Assembly: GCA_014529385.2 (NCBI GenBank)
Contig: CM043942.1
Location: 58,157,340 to 58,221,339 of the forward strand
DNA length: 64,000 nt
Source: Adiantum capillus-veneris
Taxonomy: Eukaryota; Streptophyta; Polypodiopsida; Polypodiales; Pteridaceae
Direction: 5' to 3'
A program made the translations under genes and the position numbers. Of this stretch, positions 1 to 9,650 are shown piece by piece. The number at the start of each line of letters is the position of its first letter. The first letter of the stretch is position 1. The notes under the pieces are model-generated. The model did no database searches. It saw only the letters and a program-made list of their open reading frames with translations, and had not been told where the DNA came from.

Positions 1-225
1 TCTATGAGACCAGAGCGTTACAATGTGGTGGATCTGATACAAAGTCAGAGTAACAAAATGAAATGACAAAATGATAAAATATAAAAACTATGAAATCCTA
101 GGCTGGTAGGTGTGAACTAAGCAGCTAGCCGGGATAGCTAAATCACAAGTCACAAGAGATCCAGCATTGGTCGCTGGCGGATCTCATCAATCTCCTCCAT
201 GGTTATCAGTCTGACCGAGCGTCAC
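1..225 (-). mobile_element. LINE-5 fragment (3' part), left of LTR1-A
   Basis: No gene is seen. The first 60 bases (tatgagacc...gatacaaag) resemble sequence at 5530-5600 and 59540-59600, which I take as a repeat tail linked to LINE-5. The stretch ends exactly at the 5 bp target site (gtcac, 221-225) of the LTR element that starts at 226. LINE-5-like coding sequence resumes on the other side at 4721, so LTR1-A landed inside this LINE relic. Confidence 0.45.
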
Positions 226-1519
226 TGTCACGTGACACATCCAACCCTATGTGTCCGTGGACAAGCTACAGCATGATCAGGGTTCAGTTCAGTCAAGTCA
301 GTCTAGATTAGAAGTGATCTGGCACTTCTGTGAGTCTATTCGTAGACCGTGCATGCCCAGTCACTTAGCATAGATGCATATCCTCTGGTTGCACACAGCA
401 TGATCATCAGTATTTCCATCAGAATCCATTAGACTCAGTTAGGGGATTTTTCCAGTGATTTTAGCCTATTTTTCCTATTTTTGACATTTTTCACATATCA
501 ATTTAAGTGACTTTCCAACAAAAGTAGGTAGGGCAATTTTGCTAAGTTTGTATATAAGCAAACCCAAGTTAGCACTAAATGGTAGAAGAGGGAGCAGGAG
601 CACCGCTCAACAGACACCTTCTCAGCAGGACCCCAAGGACTTCTAGCGCTTTTGCTCCACAGCATCTTGGCTAGCGTATCTTGTCTAGTGTTTTTGGACA
701 AGACACAGTAGATCAGCCAGCGTTTTGCTCTTGCAGATCCCTGGCGACCAGAACACAGCCGATCAGCCTAGCGTTTTTGCATTTGCAGAATCCCGGCGAC
801 AGAAAGACCAATTTCAGCCCCTAGTGTTTTTGGTTGCAGATCAGCCCCGGCGTTTTGCACCTTTACCGCGACGGTAAGTCCAGGACCATGAGCGTTTTCA
901 GTTTTCAGCAGCTAGCACCCGCAGATCAAGTCCCGAACCTCGCAGATCTCACCTTCCCGCAGCAGTTCCTCGTCGCACGGTCAGTTTCCGCAAGGTTTAC
1001 AGTTTCAGCCCGGAAAACGCAGATTTCAGCATCTGTGTTTTCAGCGCGTCGTCGTCGCATCATCGTCATCAACATCGTCACCCAATAGAGTCAGAATTCA
1101 GCAGATAGAAGATTAGCAGATTTCAGCCCATAAGCGTTTTTGGAGAGCAGTAGGAAGATTGTAGATTTCAGCCCTTAGGTCGACTTCGTCATCACCGTCG
1201 TCATAGCCTAGACTTGCATCAATCATTTGCATTCAGTTGTACCAGTTTGTGCAATCATAAGTAGACCACTCTCGCCGACGAGAGTGGGGCCTTCGGAGGA
1301 GGGTTTTACAACGTCTCTGGTGTCGTATCTCTCTTCTCTCTCTATCTCTCAGTCTCATACACTTGCACGCATAGTGTCCATTCACTTTGTTTGTGATCAT
1401 AGCATTCTCTCATTAAGAACGGAAGGCTCTCCCTTCCATAAGAACAAAAGGAACCTTGAGCACAGTTCGGAGCACTCATCTTGAGCAAAGTGCAAACATT
1501 CATTCCGCTGCACCTAACA
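226..1519 (+). repeat. 5' LTR of LTR1-A
   Basis: 1,294 bp. It opens with the 12 bp palindrome TGTCACGTGACA, has a TATA box (tatataag, 551-558), and then a stretch rich in the recurring motif cagcc(c)tagcgttttt. Next come TCG-rich triplets (1024-1080) and a perfect hairpin, ccactctcg-ccga-cgagagtgg, at 1266-1287. It ends CACCTAACA. The short ORFs inside it are not supported as genes. Confidence 0.93.
551..558 (+). promoter_or_regulatory. TATA box of LTR1-A 5' LTR
   Basis: tatataag, conserved at the matching place in the other A/B-type LTRs (3809-3816, 30760-30767). It would place the U3/R boundary roughly 30 bp downstream. Its use is inferred. Confidence 0.6.
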
Positions 1520-1532
1520 TTGGTATCAAAGC
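1520..1532 (+). other. Primer-binding site of LTR1-A (initiator tRNA-Met type)
   Basis: ttggtatcaaagc lies directly after the LTR. The usual plant PBS is TGGTATCAGAGC, so this copy carries one substitution. LTR1-C keeps the usual form at 46057. Confidence 0.85.
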
Positions 1533-1974
1533 TTTGGTAGTGTTTTGTATCACTCAAGGAAAGAACCACAAGAACCACAAGAATTTTTTTGCTTGTTGCG
1601 GTCGCACGAACCCAAGTTCGCTTGGGCGTGTCGATTCCTAATCGTGTTTTTGAAGAGTGATAGGAATCCCAGGAAAGAAGGGCTTGTCCAGCCTTCCCTT
1701 GTGCCTCTTTTCACTCATTGAGAGCGGACCGTGCACTTAGCGGCCAACCAATCGACGTGAGGTGGGAAAAAGCAACCTTGGTGTGAAGCGCAAGGCGGCC
1801 AAGGGTTATGCCCGCGGAAAAGAGCAGAACTCGAGTGAAGAGAAGATCCTTCTCAAACACGGTTTGCAAGCGAAAGAAAACTTCAAGACCCTCAAGAACC
1901 TCAAGAACCCAAGACTCCCAAGAACCCAAGTTCCTAGTGAACTTAAGAACCCAAGACCCCAAGAACCACAAGGG

Positions 1975-2098
1975 ATGGTCATCACTCGAAGCGGAATGGA
2001 TACTTCGCTTGGAGGTGATGAGCATGAGAGAGGCGAAGAAGAATTTTCCCCACTAGGAGGTTTTTCCGACCCTCCCCCTTCCCCATCTACATCAAGGA
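1975..2098 (+). pseudogene. LTR1-A ORF, N-terminal part, out of frame
   Basis: The likely ancestral start is the ATG at 1975 (MVITRSGMDTSLGG), shared with LTR1-B (32170) and LTR1-C (46539). MV-TRS starts are common in plant gypsy gag polyproteins. In this copy the frame is broken near 2100: LTR1-B reads attgcactaactcctatgg, whereas here attgcacactcctatgg has lost two bases. The long downstream ORF is therefore disconnected from this start. Confidence 0.6.
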
Positions 2099-3340
2099 TT
2101 GCACACTCCTATGGAGGCTTTGGAGCAATTGTTTCTGAAACAGAATTTAAAACGCGAAGCAAGAAATGCAGAAAGAATGGCAGAAATGAAACGCAGAGAC
2201 GCAGAAGAGAAGGCAGAAAGAGAAGCAGAAAGAAAGGCAAGACAAGAACAGTGCGACCGACACATGCAAGAGTTCTTGCGACTCCTTTCTCACGTGCCGG
2301 CACAGATGCAAGAGATTCAAGAGACGGAGACTCTCTCAGTCTCTTCTTCTATAAAGCATGACACACATGATTTGTCTGACTATGAGAAGCATGATGAATT
2401 GAATGACAATGACTTGCATGACAATTTGAAGGACAATGATTTGCATGATGATTTGGATGCCAATGACAAGCATGATGATTTGCATGATCAAGATGTGATT
2501 TCTCACAAGCATGATGATTTGCATGAAGAAGACGTGATTGTTCACAAGGATGATGTGTTAGTGGATGCTTTTTCTAGCGAAGCTAACCTCGTTGTAGATT
2601 CGATCAATCACGAAGAACCGATCTTGACTCTCGAGTCGAGGTCCAAAGAAACCCCACAGGACGATTCGATCATTCAGGAAGAACTGATCTTGGCTCTCGA
2701 GCCTAGGTCCAAAGAACCCTCACAGGAAGTATTATGTGTTCGCATGATTAGTACGCACGCATTGTACGAGTGTTTCATTCGTGGTCGTTGCCTGTATTTT
2801 AGTCAGCGTCTATATGTGATTCTTTTTCCTAGGCATGACATATTGTACGTTGAGCACGTTTCACTCATGAATGAGCACACATGTATGCGGATTATTCATG
2901 AAAAGCTGAAAAGTATGCATTCAAGGAAGTCACATTCTATGTCTCTTCCTTGGCACGACACAGTTGTAGAAAGAGCACATGAAAGTATGAGCACCAAGCA
3001 TGGGCATTTTTATTGTGAATTGCCACAGCTGATTGCTCTAGATCCAAAGAGAAAGATTCGGTCTCATTGTTTGCATGTATTTGATGAACAGGTTAGCACT
3101 CCATCTCTTTGTTCATCTACATTGCATGCACAGTCTTTAGCGGAGACACGATTTTTTCCACTCACTTTACATGGAATATGTATGTTCATGGTTTTGTGTT
3201 GGAAGTGGTTTCAGGAATTTTCAGCCATGGAGATTCTTGAAGAAGAAAGAAGCAGGACTCTAGACGAAGTTGAAGCATGGAAGGAGCCACAGAAGACTTT
3301 GTGTCGCTTTCGGCGCGGCCCACAGAAGAAGGCATTGTAG
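2099..3340 (+). CDS. LTR1-A gag-like protein of unknown family, His/Asp-rich
   Basis: 413 codons from an internal ATG; the ancestral start is probably 1975. Residues about 5-65 are charged, Glu/Arg/Lys-rich and coiled-coil-like (EREAERKARQEQ). Residues about 80-150 are an imperfect repeat rich in KHDDLHD/NDLHD units. After that comes a Cys/His-containing segment with no recognisable motif (LYVEHVSLMNEH, SMSLPWHDTV). The ORF stops at a TAG where copies B and C have CAG. Reading on in the same frame gives a segment beginning MKFKYRSTHTSEW, which ends at a TGA (3468-3470) right against the polypurine tract. No protease, RT or integrase signature is visible. The role is unknown; gag-like packaging is inferred from position. 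Confidence 0.6.
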   Translation: MHTPMEALEQLFLKQNLKREARNAERMAEMKRRDAEEKAEREAERKARQEQCDRHMQEFLRLLSHVPAQMQEIQETETLSVSSSIKHDTHDLSDYEKHDELNDNDLHDNLKDNDLHDDLDANDKHDDLHDQDVISHKHDDLHEEDVIVHKDDVLVDAFSSEANLVVDSINHEEPILTLESRSKETPQDDSIIQEELILALEPRSKEPSQEVLCVRMISTHALYECFIRGRCLYFSQRLYVILFPRHDILYVEHVSLMNEHTCMRIIHEKLKSMHSRKSHSMSLPWHDTVVERAHESMSTKHGHFYCELPQLIALDPKRKIRSHCLHVFDEQVSTPSLCSSTLHAQSLAETRFFPLTLHGICMFMVLCWKWFQEFSAMEILEEERSRTLDEVEAWKEPQKTLCRFRRGPQKKAL

Positions 3341-3470
3341 ACCTTTATGAAGTTCAAGTACCGCTCGACCCACACATCAGAGTGGACCGGCCAAGAGTCC
3401 CTTCCGGGATTTCGGATGCTATTGGCGATCTCCCTCGACGCCATACAGTTCGGTACCAGTACCTCACTTT
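3341..3470 (+). pseudogene. Chromodomain-like C-terminus of the LTR1-A ORF, behind a stop
   Basis: In frame with the ORF that ends at 3340. The pattern MKFKYR(S/T)THTSEW(T/V)G(Q/E)ES recalls the KW/FK-spacer-W-EE core of gypsy chromodomains. Similarity is limited to the spacing of basic and aromatic residues, so the assignment is tentative. It ends immediately before the polypurine tract, where a gypsy polyprotein's chromodomain would also sit. Confidence 0.35.
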
Positions 3471-3483
3471 GAAAAGGAGGGGA
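3471..3483 (+). other. Polypurine tract of LTR1-A
   Basis: gaaaaggagggga immediately 5' of the 3' LTR. The same tract occurs at 34829-34841 and 49319-49331. This is the expected plus-strand priming site. Confidence 0.85.
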
Positions 3484-4720
3484 TGTCACGTGACACATCC
3501 AACCCTATGTGTCCGTGGACAAGCTACAGCATGATCAGGGTTCAGTTCAGTCAAGTCAGTCTAGATTAGAAGTGATCTGGCACTTTTGTGAGTCTATTCG
3601 TAGACCGTGTATGCCTAGTCACTTAGCATAGATGCATATCCTCTGGTTGCACATAGCATGATCATCAATATTTCCATCAGAATCCATTAGAATCAGTTAG
3701 GGGATTTTTCCAGTGATTTTAGCCTATTTTTCCTATTTTTGACATTTTTCACTTATCAATTTAAGTGACTTTCCAACAAAAGTAGGTAGGGCAATTTTGC
3801 TAAGTTTGTATATAAGCAAACCCAAGTTAGCACTAAATGGCAGAAGAGGCAGCAGGAGCACCGCTCAACAGACACCTTCTCAGCAGGACCCCAAGGACTT
3901 CTAGCGCTTTTGCTCCACAGCATCTTGGCTAGCGTTTTTGGACAAGACACAACAGATCAGCCTAGCGTTTTTGCATTTGCAGAATCCCGGCGACAGAAAG
4001 ACCAATTTCAGCCCCTAGCGTTTTTGGTTGCAGATCAGCCCCGGCGTTTTGCACCTTTACCGTGACGGAAAGTCCAAGGCCATCAGCGTTTTCAGTTTTC
4101 AGCAGTTAGCACCCGCAAATCAAGTCCCGAACCTCGCAGATCTCACCTTCCCGTATAGCAGTTCCTCTCCGCACGGTCAGTTTCCGCAAGGTTTATAGTT
4201 TCAGCCCGGAAAACGCAGATTTCAGCATCTGTGTTTTCAGCGCGTCGTCGTCGCATCGTCGTCATCAACATCGTCACCGACATAGAGTTAGAATTCAGCA
4301 GATAGAAGATTAGCAGATTTCAGCCCATAGCGTTTTTGGACAGCAGTAGAAAGATTGCAGATTTCAGCCCTTATGTCGACTTCGTCATCACTGTCGTCAT
4401 CGTCGACATAGCCTATACTTGCATCAATCATTTGCATTCAGTTGTACCCGTTTGTGCAATCATAAGTAGACTACTCTCGCCGACGAGAGTGGGGCCTTCG
4501 GAGGAGGGTTGTACAACGTCTTTGGTGTCGTATCTCTCTTCTCTCTCTATCTCTCAGTCTCATACACTTGCACGCACAGTGTCCATTCACTTTGTGATCA
4601 TAGCATTCTCTAATTAAGAACGGAAGGCTCTCCCTTCCATAAGAACAAAAGGAACCTTGAGCACAGTTCGGAGTACTCATCTTGAGCAAAGCGCAAACAT
4701 TCATTCTGTTGCACCTAACA
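3484..4720 (+). repeat. 3' LTR of LTR1-A
   Basis: 1,237 bp copy of 226-1519 with the same ends (TGTCACGTGACAC to CACCTAACA). It differs by small deletions: the block tatcttgtctag and about 50 bp around gatccctggcgacc are missing. The hairpin at 4471-4492 carries one mismatch. Confidence 0.92.
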
Positions 4721-5321
4721 GTCGCGCATGTCGGGCCAAAGTGATCCGAATCCTCTGATGTAGCCTCCGTCGATGCTGTGTAGTCCTTCGCAGTCGTGGG
4801 CGTCTGGATCTCCCCAACTCAGTCACTCGGTCGATCAATGTGCCTTAGGTGTGAGGTAACAAGATATGCTATGGTAGTAGCTCCTCCGGGTGTCCAGTGT
4901 TTGCTCTCAAGAAGTTTGTGATGTGTCTCTGAGACTGGCTGGCCTCTCCTCTCATCTGGCTCTCTCTGTGTCTGCGCAGCTCGAGCAAAAGCAAACCAAG
5001 GCATCTCTGATCCTCGTACCTCATGACTTTGGAGAGTGGCCCAAAGCCCTCTCTGAACAAGCAGTGGAAGCGGCTTCGTATCTCGTAGTAGACGGGGCAG
5101 TGGCATGTGTAGTGTAACTCTGTCTCAGGCTCCATGTCACACAGGGGGCATGTCCTAGCCTCTGCTGGTACTCCGCTGTATCTCCCAGTCTCGATCCGCA
5201 GCTGGTGTGAAGATGTGCATATCTGGCCAATAGCACACCGTATCCCATGAGACAAGTGGGTGTCCATGTATCTGGGCCTCATCACAAAACCGTGCGCCGT
5301 AAGCTGGAGAAGATGCTCTCT

Positions 5322-5323
<2 letters not shown>
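4721..5323 (-). pseudogene. LINE-5 ORF2 C-terminal fragment
   Basis: On the minus strand, 5285-4869 reads openly for 138 codons. It contains a Cys/His cluster, CPLCDMEPETELHYTCHCP, and then VYYEIRSRFHCLF. Terminal CX2C...HX3-4C clusters are typical of the C-terminus of LINE ORF2. A second copy with the same motif (CQLCHLEPQTELHHVYHCP) lies at 56236-55871. It is interrupted on the left by LTR1-A and bounded on the right by a (GA)n tract. No intact frame extends beyond this block. Confidence 0.6.

Positions 5324-5397
<74 letters not shown>
5324..5397. repeat. (GA)n microsatellite
   Basis: About 37 uninterrupted GA units between the LINE-5 fragment and gaaatgaaatg. ORFs translating to ERERER or SLSLSL across it are artefacts. 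Confidence 0.95.
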
Positions 5398-5402
<5 letters not shown>

Positions 5403-5627
5403 GAAATGATATATAGTTTGGGTCCCTCTTCAACTAGAAGTTATGAACCTAACTCCCTTCAATTTTAGCCAATGATAGACATGTTTTGTTGCTAGGGGAG
5501 AAGGATGGTATTTGTATGTCTTTGAAAGGCCAAAATGACATATGGGACCGAAAGGTTACATCCATGTGTGACTCTAGTACAATGTTTGGGGAACATAGGA
5601 ATAAAAATAAACGAAGGTACCTAGAAG
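5398..5627. repeat. LINE-associated repeat tail, no gene
   Basis: gaaatgaaatg follows the GA tract, and 5525-5600 (aaatgacatatgggaccgaaa...tagtacaatgt) resembles 59530-59585 and 1-40. No coding signal is seen. Confidence 0.35.
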
Positions 5628-6042
5628 GTGTGTAAGCCGACCCTACATCCTCATCTTTGTTAGTTCCTCGCCGGATCTATCCTGCACACATGACATGACA
5701 CAAGCCAAACTCACACCTAGACGCACGTAGTGAGCGGACATCAGACATCATGCTCACCTCCCAGCCATAGAGTGAATGTGGGCTCACCCCCGAGCCTGGG
5801 AGCCTGTATCCAAGTGGGCTAGCCTTTGCCACAAGGGCCGGTGTCCCATACCACCAAAGCCCACATCGGTACGGGTGTGTGGGTAGAGCTGCCAAGGGTC
5901 CAAACATCAAGTGTGGTGATCCCACAAGATCTCCCCACAAATGAGGCTCAAGTCTTATTTATAGGACTTCATAACCAAAGGGCCAGGTTCACACTGGTTG
6001 GACATACTGCAGGCGCCCATCCTGATGTGTGGGGACGTAACA
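5628..6042 (-). repeat. Probable 3' LTR (part) of an antisense gypsy element
   Basis: The right edge is well defined: in antisense the sequence reads polypurine tract (caaggtgggaag) then TGTTACGTCCCCAC, so the LTR ends at 6042. A TATA-like box in antisense (ctataaataag) lies at about 5952-5964. The left edge could not be fixed and 5628 is only a guess. Confidence 0.5.
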
Positions 6043-6057
6043 CTTCCCACCTTGTTT

Positions 6058-6492
6058 TTAATTGCTGTCCTCGGCAATATCCTCGGTTATAAAACTGGGG
6101 AAATGATTCCTTAACGATTTAATTGACTCCAAAGTGGCTTGGGCTTCAGGACGATTCTTCCACTTGATCAAATATTGGGGGCATGAAGTCTTGCGAGACT
6201 TGCGGACCCTTTGATCGAGAACTGATTCGGGTTCAAGTGGAATGTAACGGGTGGTGTCTTCCAAGTTCGAAACTTGCTCAGGAGGAATCACTAAGTCATC
6301 CTGCCCTAGCCGTTCTTTTAGACGGCTTACATGGAACACGAAATGTATAGCAATGCCTTGAGGCATGTCCAACTTATAAGAAGCCCCACTAATCTTCTTT
6401 GTAATCTGAAATGGACCACAATAACGAGAAGATACTTTCAAGCATGGACCAGTCTGAATCGTTTCGGAATCCTTCGGTACCTTGAGGTACAC
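6058..6492 (-). pseudogene. Gypsy integrase C-terminus plus chromodomain
   Basis: 144 open codons in antisense. The N-terminal part (SRYCGPFQI, ASYKLDMP, HFVFHVSRLKE) is the SH3-like integrase tail known as GPF/FHVS in Ty3/gypsy. It is followed by a chromodomain (VLDQRVRKSRKTS, YLIKWKNRP). The conserved Trp of the usual ATWE motif is Leu here (ATLES), which is decay or divergence. This marks the element as a chromovirus. It continues to the right, in broken frames, as integrase, RNase H and RT. Confidence 0.82.
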
Positions 6493-6672
6493 CCATATGC
6501 CCGCTTGGAGTTTGCAGGGTTATCGATGCTGATAAGCGTAAAAAGGGGCACGATCTTGTGCCGTTATTATGCTTTCTTTTGCAATCTGGAGCATTCTTGC
6601 AGATCATGTAAGAAATCGGCTACCGATCGCATCTCGATCCCCTTGAATCCGGTGGCAATTGGTGGTTTCGGC

Positions 6673-7338
6673 TCATAACCGTACATAAGCAGAACGGGCT
6701 ATAGCTAGTAGCCGAGTGCTTTGTATAGCTATAAGCAAACTCAATCTGTGGGAGATAGTGTTCCCAATCAGATTGACGTCGAGAGACATACGCTCATAGC
6801 ATGTACTCCATAGTTTGATTTGTGCTTTCGGTGTGTCCATCAGTTTCGGGATGATCCGAGGATGACATGGACAAACGGGTTTCCAATTTTTGGAAGACCG
6901 TTTGCCAAAAGTTCCATGTGAATTTTGGATCACGGTCACTGACAATTTTGTCGGGCAAACCATATAATCTGTATATATGTTAACAAAAAGTTGAGCTAGC
7001 TCATGGCTCTGTACGGTGAAAGGTGTAGGGATAAATTGTGCTATCTGCATGAGTCGATCAAGGATGACCCAATGGCATCGTGACCACGGTTGGTTCGGGG
7101 TGATCCAACTACAAAGTCTAGAAATGCTTGTCCATTTGCTATCAAGAATTTGCAAAGGATGTAATAACCCAACGCTTTTTTGTCGTTCAGCTTTGTTGAG
7201 CTGACATTGCGTGCATTCCTGCACATACTTTTCATCGGAAGATTTCATGTGTGGCCAATACAAATACCAGCCAATCAAGGCCAAAGTACCATGTATGCCA
7301 GGGTGTCCTGCACTTGGTGCATCATGACACTTGAACAA
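6673..7338 (-). pseudogene. Gypsy integrase, zinc-finger and core remnants
   Basis: The antisense ORF begins with the HHCC zinc-binding region (HDAPSAGHPGIHGT...CTQCQLNKAERQ). It continues into the core with a frame slip: WVILDRLMQIAQFIP is the segment after the first catalytic Asp. The remaining frame no longer shows a clean DDE triad, so it is inactive. It adjoins the chromodomain block on its left and RNase H on its right. Confidence 0.78.
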
Positions 7339-7793
7339 AATTTACCTGCGGATATCCGCATCAACGGGCACACACACTTTGCCTTGCTTGAAAGTAATCC
7401 ATTACGAATGGAATACTTCTCCACTACCTTTCTCTCCGTAGCCAGCTTAGCACCGTCCAGACCGCCATAGCTTTCTAGGTTATGTATTCCCTCTTGGATT
7501 CGTTGCCAAATTGCACCAAAGTGACGATTGTTATGGCAACGCCTTTTGAGAGAGAGATAGAAGTGAGTTGAAATTCCAGCAAACAAAAGAGTATTTACCT
7601 CAGAGTTCCTATTAAGGGCATCGGCTACCATATTGGTAGCACCCTTATGGTATGCAAATCTTGAAGTCGAACTCCTGTATGAGTTCGGCCCACCTTGCCT
7701 TTCGACCACGAGGTCGGGTTGATCACAGAGATATTTCAAAGAATGGGGTCCGTCCATACCACGAAGCGGGCACCAAAGAGGTATTGGCGTCAA
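7275..7793 (-). pseudogene. Gypsy RNase H C-terminal region and linker
   Basis: Antisense ORF with the segment AYHKGATNMVADALNRNS, matching the KG-N-VADALSR signature at the end of gypsy RNase H. A linker into the integrase zinc finger follows. It overlaps the adjoining integrase ORF by frameshift, as expected for a decayed polyprotein. Confidence 0.75.
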
Positions 7794-8074
7794 ACCTTCA
7801 AGGCGTGAATGACTGCGAGCAATTTCTTCTCTTGCGTGGAGTAACGTGCCTGCACGTGTGTGAGCTTACGACTCTCGAAGGCTACAGGTTGCTCATCCTG
7901 GTATAGGACAACGCTAATTGCCTAATCATTGGCATCCGTTTCCACCACAAACGGTTTGTTCAGATCCACAATCTGCAACATCGATGCAGTAGTAACAAGT
8001 CGCTTCAATGTTTGAAAACATTGATCAAGCTCATCGGTCCATCGAATTGACGGACTAACACTACGCTTTTTGCT

Positions 8075-8490
8075 TTAGACGTCCTTTAGCAGGCGAGTAA
8101 AGGGTTTGGCAATACGAGTGAAGACCTTGATAAATTTCCGAAAGAAGCCCGTAAAACCCAAAAAGGATTTTACTTGCCTAATTGTTCGAAGAATGGGCCA
8201 ATCCAGCATAGCACGGGTCAATGCGAATGCCATCGGCCGAGATGACATGACCCAAACACAACAATTTTGTGTGGCAAAATTCGCACTTGCTTTGCTTCGC
8301 ATACAAATTTTCTCGTCTCAAAACACGTAAGACGAGACGAAGGTGTTGCATGTGCTTTTCGAGTGTTTTATTGTAAATTAAGATATCGTTGAGTAACAAC
8401 ACAACCCACTTTCCCAAATACAGACAAAAGAGATCATTCATCATTTGTTGGTAAGTGGTAGGAGCGTTGGTCAACCCAAAGGGTAATACC
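8075..8490 (-). pseudogene. Gypsy reverse transcriptase fragment, truncated
   Basis: Antisense 8474-8178 reads MTNAPTTYQQMMNDLF, then WVVLLLNDILIYNKTLEKH and LRRENLYAKQSKCEFC. The catalytic box normally F/Y-x-DD is LLND, so an essential Asp is lost. Past 8302 another frame keeps IRQVKSFLGFTGFFRKFIK of the RT connection. The 5' end stops abruptly at 8490 (antisense VLPFGLTNAP), where an unrelated LTR begins; gag, protease and the RT N-terminus are missing. Confidence 0.82.
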
Positions 8491-9049
8491 TATCACAAAT
8501 TGATGATGTGGCAATCCTGCCCGGACAACAACAGATGACCACCCTCAGCAGAGCTGCTAACGTGGACAGACAATACGGCAGTCTGATGACATGGCAACAA
8601 TACGGACGTCTGTAAACGGCGCTAATAGGCTGATGATGTGGCAACTCGAAAAATGCGTGGACAATATGTTGACGTGGCAGAACTGTACGGAAATCTGCTT
8701 TTTGTGTCGGCGACTTTTTATGGCAGCTTTTGGAGCCAACTGCTTTTGAGTTTACTGCTTTTGGGGCTTCCCTTGTAAGAATAAATGGAGCCCGAGGGCC
8801 TCACTTTTCAGAGCATCTGGATGCAGAGTTTGAGAGTCGAGTACTTGCAAGAGTTGTACTTCGATCAAGCATTAATATAAAAGAAATACCGAAATGGGCA
8901 CGAGTCTTTGGGGCCAATCTCTCTGGGCACGGAACTATGCCAGGCTGTGTCGACCATAGTGAATTATGATTTTAAAGTTGTAAAATAATTTAAGTGATTT
9001 TCTGTGTGTCATGTCGGATTATCTGCTTGGGGTGCCTAAGCTTGTGACA
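8491..9049 (+). repeat. LTR-E, probable 5' LTR or solo LTR relic
   Basis: Begins tatcac (decayed TGTCAC) exactly where the gypsy RT stops and ends gtgaca. A PBS-like gtggtatcggtgc follows at 9050. Inside, 8881-8920 carries the box agaaataccgaaatgggcac...ggggcc also found in LTR-D and LTR-F relatives. No matching 3' LTR or coding interior was found. Confidence 0.55.
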
Positions 9050-9379
9050 GTGGTATCGGTGCATCAGGCGTGTGCTTTTCTCAAAGCATACCGGACCTAT
9101 CAAAGAGCAGAAAGGGCCCTTGGGCACAATTTTGGAAATTGTTATTGAAGTCCCGACCCTGGACATATTAGCCACTCCCACCCTTACTTCATCGCGCATC
9201 GGGTGCACTCCCATCTTCATCGCTTTGTCTTACAGGTTTAAGCCATAAAGAATCCCACATTACACATAGGTTCTCATGGAGAATTTGACACAGAGAACAC
9301 CTCTCGGCGGGAAGGCAAAGAAGAGTTGAAATATGTAACAAACTTGGACACCCCAAGTCTAGATTCTGCGACACAATAG

Positions 9380-9650
9380 AGATTCACTTCAAAATACTTC
9401 ACAAATAAAGAGTCGACACGGTCCGGCGTAGTTCCTTGCCAAGAGAGATTGGCCCCAAAGACTGGCGCCCCTTTCGGTATTTCTTTTTATATTAATCTTT
9501 GAGCAAAGTACAACTCCGCGGGTGCTCGCTCTCAGACTTTGCGTCCAGATGCTTGACAAACCGTTCTGGAGGCACCTGGCCCTATCAGCTGGGAGTACAT
9601 CTGGGCATTGCTTTGTTTTGTGGTGATTCAGCCTCTTCATTTGTTGTCTG
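9380..9650 (-). repeat. LTR-E-like fragment in inverted orientation
   Basis: 9450-9500 is the reverse complement of the same box: ggccccaaagactggcgcccctttcggtatttcttt. Downstream similarity to 8800-8880 (caaagtacaactcc, gcgtccagatgctt) supports a related LTR running the other way. Edges are unclear. 9050-9380 between the two shows no gene. Confidence 0.5.

Larger units (their letters stand above)
226..4720 (+). mobile_element. Complete LTR retrotransposon LTR1-A, probably non-autonomous
   Basis: Two direct LTRs (226-1519 and 3484-4720) flank a 1,964 bp interior. Both LTRs begin TGTCACGTGACAC and end CACCTAACA. A primer-binding site complementary to initiator tRNA-Met (ttggtatcaaagc) follows the 5' LTR at 1520. 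A polypurine tract (gaaaaggagggga) precedes the 3' LTR. Flanking 5-mers are gtcac (221-225) and gtcgc (4721-4725), a target duplication with one mismatch. The interior holds one long ORF and nothing resembling protease, RT, RNase H or integrase, so the element would need enzymes supplied in trans. The 3' LTR lacks about 60 bp present in the 5' LTR near 680-760, so the insertion is not recent. It sits inside LINE-5. Confidence 0.93.

Noticed and set aside
834-1088. Short ORFs inside the LTRs (834-1088, 30788-31297, 35437-35712, 45460-45702)
   Set aside because: They lie within non-coding LTR sequence and differ in extent between copies; no domain.
1520-1540. tRNA-like matches at several ttggtatcagagc sites
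   Set aside because: These are primer-binding sites next to LTRs; no cloverleaf or full tRNA sequence is present.
2336-2545. Antisense ORF rich in I/M/Q opposite the His/Asp repeat (also at 32536-32733 and 48416-48616)
   Set aside because: Mirror of the repetitive sense ORF; it is seen in every copy only because the sense repeat is.
5155-5468. ORFs of SLSLSL or ERERER
   Set aside because: Translation of a (GA)n tract.
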